This document shows positions 59,738 to 64,000 of a stretch of DNA of 64,000 nucleotides, in pieces. Numbering within the stretch: position 1 is the first letter of the stretch; every line of letters starts with the position of its first letter. The stretch spans positions 2,294,001-2,358,000 of the forward strand of contig OZ241987.1 of NCBI GenBank assembly GCA_965204395.1, in the 5' to 3' direction. The notes under the pieces are model-generated. The model had not been told where the DNA came from. It searched no databases and saw only the letters and a list, made by a program, of their open reading frames with translations. The position numbers and the translations under genes are program-made. This DNA comes from Bin87 sp965204395. GTDB lineage: Bacteria; Chloroflexota; Dehalococcoidia; Lucifugimonadales; UBA3495.

Positions 59738-60266
59738 CTGGAAGCAGACTTGGAACGGCGGGACCGGGATTTGGAGGGATTGCGGGAGTGCCTGTCCCGC
59801 CTCAGCCAGGCCAGCCGGCGCATCAGCGAGAGCGTGGTCTTCGACGTGGTGCTCCAAGGATCGCTGGACTCGGCCTGCTCTCTGACGGCGATCCCCTATG
59901 GCGTGATGACCCTGCTCGACCACGGGGACGGAGTGCAAGATTTCCCGTCCCCCGAGATGCCGGCGCAAGATGCCGAACAGCAGCCGACTACGCCCCTATC
60001 GTCACCGCCGACCCCCTGATGTGCCTCGCCTCATGGCCGAGGAGAAACCCCACTTGGCGCTGAACCAGAGCGTGCTGCTCCATCGGGTGTGGGGTCTGGA
60101 GCGGGTGGGCGAGCGCTCGCCCAAGCTGGGGGATTCCGCCACCAACTCCAGGTACATCATCACCGAGCCACGGGTGGGTTATAGGATGGCGGGGGCAGGG
60201 ACGGGGCAGCGGGCGAATGACGGCACAGAGTTATCAATCACGGAGTTTCCGGAGCAGTCTGAGTGA
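59738..60266 (+). pseudogene. Relic of hybrid sensor kinase: GAF, receiver and winged-helix pieces
   Basis: The longest of three relics. It reads in order: the GAF start (LEADLERRDRDLEGLRECLS, SRRISESVVFDVVLQGSLDS, YGVMTLLDHGDGVQDF), then a piece of receiver domain (DYAPIVTADP and, in a shifted frame, LMAEEKPHLAL), then the winged-helix tail (NQSVLLHRVWGLERVGE, LGDSATNSRYIITEPRVGYR). PAS, HisKA and ATPase domains and most of the receiver are absent. At least three deletions, all keeping domain order, are needed. Its 3' end overlaps the convergent CBASS effector gene by 33 bases. Confidence 0.75.
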
Positions 60267-60830
60267 CCCGTGGGTTGCTCTCCCTCTACCGGTGTAGTAG
60301 TGGCCTTCGAGTCGGCCCGGGTCAGAACTGACCAGGACCGTCGTGCCACGGAATCGCTGCATGCTGCTGGCGGCTTCGGCTTCAGGCGCATTGTCGAAAA
60401 GGTAGGTCAGGACTACGCCCTCCGGCGCGTTGGTAAGAACCGAGGCGGTCACGCTCCAGGAACGCGACTCCGCGGCGTTCAGACGCACTGCCATTTTTGT
60501 CCAGGTCTGCTCAATCGTGACGTTCACGGGCTGGCAGTTTTCGAATTGGTAGTACGAACTGGCAATCGTGCCTGCCCATGCGCCCCGCAGGTCGGGCACG
60601 CTGATCAACCGCATCGTTCTCAGGAACCGCCATCGCCAGAGCCAGTTGTCGAACGCCCAATAGGAAACTCCAAAGACCAGAGGGATGGACGGAATGGGAA
60701 GCAGCCATCGCATGGGGATGAGGTCGGACGGGATGAGCATGGCTGCAACCCCGGACACGAGGGTGCTGACCATGAACAGGATCCTCACCACGAAGACACG
60801 CTCCCGTGAGTCGATGGCGTAATCGTGCAT
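60234..60830 (-). CDS. CBASS effector, Cap15-like (two membrane helices plus beta-barrel)
   Basis: 198 residues; start eight bases after the CD-NTase stop, so one transcript. Residues 12-35 (VFVVRILFMVSTLVSGVAAM) and about 41-60 (WLLPIPSIPLVFGVSYWAF) are membrane helices. The rest is strand-rich (LRGAWAGTIASSYYQ, VNVTIEQTWTKMAVRLN, SRSWSVTASVL, LTYLFDNAP, RGTTVLV, LEGHYYTGRG), matching the small beta-barrel of Cap15. In known systems a cyclic nucleotide bound by the barrel triggers oligomerisation and inner-membrane damage. Gene order and size fit a minimal two-gene system. Confidence 0.8.
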   Translation of the reverse strand: MHDYAIDSRERVFVVRILFMVSTLVSGVAAMLIPSDLIPMRWLLPIPSIPLVFGVSYWAFDNWLWRWRFLRTMRLISVPDLRGAWAGTIASSYYQFENCQPVNVTIEQTWTKMAVRLNAAESRSWSVTASVLTNAPEGVVLTYLFDNAPEAEAASSMQRFRGTTVLVSSDPGRLEGHYYTGRGRATHGSLRLLRKLRD

Positions 60831-60838
60831 GGTAATGC

Positions 60839-61729
60839 CTACCAGCCCTCGTACTGCTTGATCAACGTGTCGATGAACGTTCTCGCGTCTTTCTCATTCC
60901 ATGAGTCCGGTCCGCTGTCGAACAGGGGAACCAGCTTGTTCTGGCAGGAGAAGCGCGACAGGTCGCTGCGGCGCAGCCAATCGAGGGCGGACGAGTACGC
61001 CGACTGATGGGTGCCAGTCAGCAGCCGGTCCGGCACGTTGAACAAAAGGCACTCGATTTGGTATGACCGCGCCGTGTTGGGCCCCAGCCTGCCCTCTTCG
61101 ATGAGCTGGGCGCGGGCGTTCTTGAACATCCTTATGGTGCGGCGGAACCGCGAGTTCGTCGATTTCTCCTTCAGGACGCCGTTTCGGCGATGCACGTGCG
61201 GATAGCTGACGGTCCATCTCCCTTCCGTCGGCAGGTACAACCCCATCCCTTCGGTGTTCTTGTAGCTGCGCTTGCCCGGATAATGCGTGTATTTCAGGTA
61301 GAGGACGGCTACCACCACGTCAACGGGAATTTCGGGGGACTCCATCACCACTTTTAGGGTCTTCTTGCCTTCCTTGACCCTGGACGCCCCGAAGTTGTCG
61401 GTAACGGCCCTGAGCACGTCCCTGCGGAACCGCCGCCATCCGTATTCCGGCTCGGGGAATCGCTCTTTCAACAATCTCTGCTGAGAAACGGGCAGCAGGG
61501 AACCGTCCCGAATGGGCATGGAAGTCAGCTCCACCACGACGTCGACGTCGCTCTGACGCCGGAGGTGGGTGTTGTTCCGGTAAGAACCCTGCAAATACGT
61601 TCGGTACCGAACATCGTCCGGCCACCCGTGTCCCGCCAGAGCTTTGCGAATTGCGGCGTGGGTATTCTTCGCGCCCTTTACCGTGCCCGGCTGGGCCCAG
61701 ATCTTGAGATGATTTTCCGGAATTGCCAT
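60839..61729 (-). CDS. CD-NTase (CBASS cyclic-oligonucleotide synthase)
   Basis: 296 residues from ATG 61729. The nucleotidyltransferase motif is clear: QGSYRNNTHLRRQSDVDVVV, giving Gly48-Ser49 and Asp61-x-Asp63, with the third acid Asp137 in IPVDVVVAVLY. The C-terminal half is helical (RRTIRMFKNARAQLIEEGRL, SYQIECLLFNVPDRLLTG), as in CD-NTases. The enzyme should make a cyclic di- or trinucleotide on phage infection and signal to the Cap15-like effector encoded just downstream. No Cap2/Cap3 or HORMA/TRIP13 genes are near, so this is a type I CBASS. The ribosome site is weak. Confidence 0.85.
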   Translation of the reverse strand: MAIPENHLKIWAQPGTVKGAKNTHAAIRKALAGHGWPDDVRYRTYLQGSYRNNTHLRRQSDVDVVVELTSMPIRDGSLLPVSQQRLLKERFPEPEYGWRRFRRDVLRAVTDNFGASRVKEGKKTLKVVMESPEIPVDVVVAVLYLKYTHYPGKRSYKNTEGMGLYLPTEGRWTVSYPHVHRRNGVLKEKSTNSRFRRTIRMFKNARAQLIEEGRLGPNTARSYQIECLLFNVPDRLLTGTHQSAYSSALDWLRRSDLSRFSCQNKLVPLFDSGPDSWNEKDARTFIDTLIKQYEGW

Positions 61730-62187
61730 CACGTACGCCCACAGACTTACTGTATCGTCGCTGTGGGGCGTTCCGGCAAAATTACTGGAGCGCCCCGCAA
61801 GCGGGGCATTTTAACATCAACCCTGGGCTTTCGATGATTTGGACACCGGTCATTCACTGGCTTTGCACCCAAAGATGTGGCAGCGCGTTACGGGGTGTCG
61901 GTCAGGGACAACCCCAAGTCCGGTGGAGAAATCCCCTGATGTCGAGCGCGCCATGTCCCACGTCCACGAGACTGCCGGACAGTCCGGTGACGAGGCTTTT
62001 CTGACCGTTCATTGTGGCCATTCTCCCGCCGCGGAGCGGGCCGAGGATCGGGGTGGGCGCTCACGTGATCAGCAGCAGCAGCCACCACAGGAAGACGACC
62101 AATCTCAACAACCATGTAGTTGCTCGACGGTGACGGGCGGCATCAATCGCTGCGCCCGTGGTCTGGCCCACTGGCGACCTGCGTTCT
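61730..62187. other. Intergenic stretch, 458 nt
   Basis: Between the CBASS pair and the HEPN gene, all on the minus strand. One minus-strand frame ends in a hydrophobic run (TWLLRLVVFLWWLLLLIT, about 62061-62115) but starts poorly. No gene supported; the region should hold the CBASS promoter. Confidence 0.35.
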
Positions 62188-63531
62188 TCAGTTGACCACA
62201 AGCCTGTCCCAATCCGGAAATTCGCCGTCTGTAATGAACTTGATGATGGCACGTCGGCAACATTCTTGGGCCTTGGCCAGGGTTTCGCGCGTAGTTTGGG
62301 TATCGTCGACGGACCCGGTGTGGACAGCCTTGGACCTCAGGTCATAGATGGCGCGGAACTCGCGCATCAAACGGCTTCGTTCTGGTCCGGAGGATTCCAA
62401 GTGCCATGCTGTGTGCAGAGCCAACCTGAATCGCAACTCGGCAGTGTTCCCGTCGTTCAGGTACAGCGATTCCAGGGCGATCCCCAGGTCGATGAATTTG
62501 TCAACGATTGACGTGTCGGTGTGGGAGCGTACCCACCGGTCGATGGGAACCGCCAACCGCGCCGCGGTCCTGGCAGCTAGAGCCCTGCGCGCTCGGTACA
62601 GGGACAACGCTTCTTGGACAATGTTTGCGACGTCTCCGGAACCGCTGTCAGAAAAGCGATGGCTCAATACGGTCGGGACGTAGCCGAATCCGCCGTAGGA
62701 TGTCCTCACCTTGCAAATGTGGTCGTCGTCGAGATGCGACCACCACATGGCTGACTGGATCGCCCTCCCGGCAATCAAGGACAACGCGTCACAGAATTGC
62801 CTTGTGTTGAAGCCCAAGGGCTCGCCGGACGCATCCTCGTACTTGAAAATCCTGTGTCTGCCCGGTATTTCGTTACCGTCGCCCACCGTTTTCACTGGAT
62901 TTATGAACACCGGTGAAACCGATGCGTTGACCACCAGTATGGTGCCGTTCAGGAGGTCCCCAGGCCTCGGAACCATGGGCCCATCCAATTCCGGCAGGTA
63001 GTGTGGAAAATCGGCGGTATTATTAGGCAGCGGGATTAGCCGTATGCCGTCGGTGACGGCGATTTCGCGGTCCGTTCGCATCCCCTGGAGCAGCGCCATC
63101 TTCCGGTAACGCACATTGGGAGCCTTGACGCCCGCAAGAAATGCTTGGGCTGCTTGATCAGGACCTCGGGCTATCGCGATGTCAAGCCAATGCTCCAGCA
63201 GGTCGTCGATCCCGAACCCATCTGAGGCGCCACCGTTGATGGCGAATACCGCAGACTGGATCTGGTCGTCACGGATGAACTCGTGCAGATGAGCCCTGAT
63301 TACGCCCGCCAGTTGGCCCTTGACCTCGGTATCTTGGATGACGGGCTTGAGCAAACGGACGTAGGTCGTCGTGGTCGGATCATAGGACTCGCGCAGCGAC
63401 CTCAACAGCGACCGGTAGGCATTCATGTCCACCGCAGACGGAGCCACGCTGTCACGCACGTCCATTACCCGCGTTGTGCTTATTGCCCGACCAAGCAGGG
63501 CGGCAAGCGAGTCGGCGCTGATTTTATTCAT
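62188..63531 (-). CDS. Large HEPN protein (Apea-like), 447 aa
   Basis: ATG 63531 with GAAGAAG upstream. The N-terminal 250 residues are mixed alpha/beta and unrecognised (FAINGGASDGFGIDDLLEHW; GTILVVNASVSPVFINPVKT). The C-terminal 180 residues form an Apea-like HEPN domain: DKFIDLGIALESLYL, FRLALHTAWHLES and YDLRSKAVHTG with Arg399 and His404 as the R-x4-H pair. In this family the HEPN part is usually an RNase or a binding domain of defence proteins. It lies directly upstream of the CBASS pair on the same strand, separated by about 460 bases. Confidence 0.75.
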   Translation of the reverse strand: MNKISADSLAALLGRAISTTRVMDVRDSVAPSAVDMNAYRSLLRSLRESYDPTTTTYVRLLKPVIQDTEVKGQLAGVIRAHLHEFIRDDQIQSAVFAINGGASDGFGIDDLLEHWLDIAIARGPDQAAQAFLAGVKAPNVRYRKMALLQGMRTDREIAVTDGIRLIPLPNNTADFPHYLPELDGPMVPRPGDLLNGTILVVNASVSPVFINPVKTVGDGNEIPGRHRIFKYEDASGEPLGFNTRQFCDALSLIAGRAIQSAMWWSHLDDDHICKVRTSYGGFGYVPTVLSHRFSDSGSGDVANIVQEALSLYRARRALAARTAARLAVPIDRWVRSHTDTSIVDKFIDLGIALESLYLNDGNTAELRFRLALHTAWHLESSGPERSRLMREFRAIYDLRSKAVHTGSVDDTQTTRETLAKAQECCRRAIIKFITDGEFPDWDRLVVN

Positions 63532-63589
63532 GCTTCTTCACCCCACGGCATTGCGCGGACGACTTCACACTGTCCATCAGTCCGTCGGT

Positions 63590-64000
63590 TCACTCGTCGT
63601 TGGTCAGGTTGCCCCATCTGAGCAAGAATCGTCGCAGCGGCTCGGAGACCACTGTACTCAGTATGAACCCCGTCATGGTCAGCGACACCGCCGTCCAAAT
63701 GTCGGGGAGTCCCAGCATCCCCGGTACCAAGATGGCGACCACAATGGTCGGTATGAACAGCTAGGACATCAGCAGAGCCTGCAAACCCGGGCCGGCGAGC
63801 CGGCGGTTTTTGAGCCGGACCACCCAAGTCAAGCACAATAACGCCAAAGGCGACCAGAGGACGGCTACCAGAACTACAGTGGCCAACGGCAACAAAAGCA
63901 GGTCCCACGGATTGTCTCCATCCTTGGTCAGTGCCGCCGTCCAGTAGATCATCATGACAGCCGCGGAGAGCGCCACTCCAGTCATGAGGAACCAGTTGCG
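63590..64000 (-). pseudogene. Membrane-protein gene split by TAG, cut by the window edge
   Basis: The frame enters from beyond the right edge (NWFLMTGVALSAAVMMIYWT), has helices (LLLLPLATVVLVAVLWSPLA, LLCLTWVVRL), meets a TAG at 63761-63763 and continues with equally good membrane sequence (LFIPTIVVAILVPGMLGLPD, WTAVSLTMTGFILSTVVSEP) to a TGA at 63590. About four membrane segments in all. The two parts are clearly one gene. Family not recognised. Confidence 0.6.

Noticed and set aside
33189..64000. Reassignment of TAG to glutamine in this genome
   Set aside because: sodC ends with TAG exactly at the family's normal C terminus, and nirK also ends with TAG, so TAG is a working stop in core genes. 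Only a local effect in mobile genes remains possible.
1..64000. tRNA, rRNA and riboswitch genes
   Set aside because: I looked for conserved TTCGA arms, CCA ends and rRNA blocks by eye and found none that fold; a covariance-model search would settle it.

Overview
The window reads as a GC-rich chromosome segment from an uncultured, probably marine or sponge-associated bacterium, most likely a Chloroflexota member near the SAR202/Dehalococcoidia group. This is inferred from the style of the lipoproteins (a Cys-Gly-Gly lipobox followed by a Pro/Thr/Ala linker), LivK-type solute-binding proteins, wall-less secreted repeat proteins and decayed GAF/histidine-kinase/receiver/winged-helix regulators. 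No rRNA or tRNA gene was recognised, so taxonomy rests on protein character only.

Layout. 0-7 kb: small accessory genes (a PD-(D/E)XK nuclease-like protein, a HEPN protein with a coupled partner), a lipoprotein made of two tandem branched-chain amino-acid-binding modules, and a regulator relic. 7.1-25.4 kb: one giant secreted protein of 6112 residues, with Calx-beta-like repeats and two long duplicated halves that each end in a HEVAH metallopeptidase-like domain. It is followed by a small secreted fibronectin-like protein. 26.5-31.5 kb: a 1504-residue STAND-type NTPase with an N-terminal nuclease-like domain, translationally coupled to a small retropepsin-like aspartic protease; this is the best candidate for an undescribed defence system. 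31.7-44.2 kb: a decaying mobile-element zone with a VirB2-like pilin, HNH nuclease, integrase relic, methyltransferase-like relics, zinc-ribbon proteins, a tightly overlapping minus-strand operon of unknown genes, and a phased array of about ten imperfect hairpin repeats. 44.6-56.5 kb: lipoprotein copper nitrite reductase (nirK), convergent lipoprotein Cu/Zn superoxide dismutase (sodC), a 952-residue fibronectin-like secreted protein, a membrane protein, a serpin and a 1280-residue Calx-beta/cadherin-like secreted protein. 56.5-60.3 kb: gene stubs and relics around a dipeptide-permease/RDD fusion. 60.2-63.5 kb: a two-gene CBASS (CD-NTase plus Cap15-like effector) next to a HEPN protein. A membrane gene runs off the right edge.

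Themes. (1) Anti-phage or conflict genes recur: STAND NTPase plus protease, CBASS, three HEPN proteins and a nuclease-like protein. (2) Extracellular repeat proteins make up nearly half of the window. (3) Several gene families persist only as head-plus-tail relics with the middle deleted, notably three copies of the same hybrid sensor kinase and three copies of a methyltransferase-like head. (4) Three otherwise coherent reading frames are split by a single in-frame TAG, although TAG is a genuine stop elsewhere (sodC).
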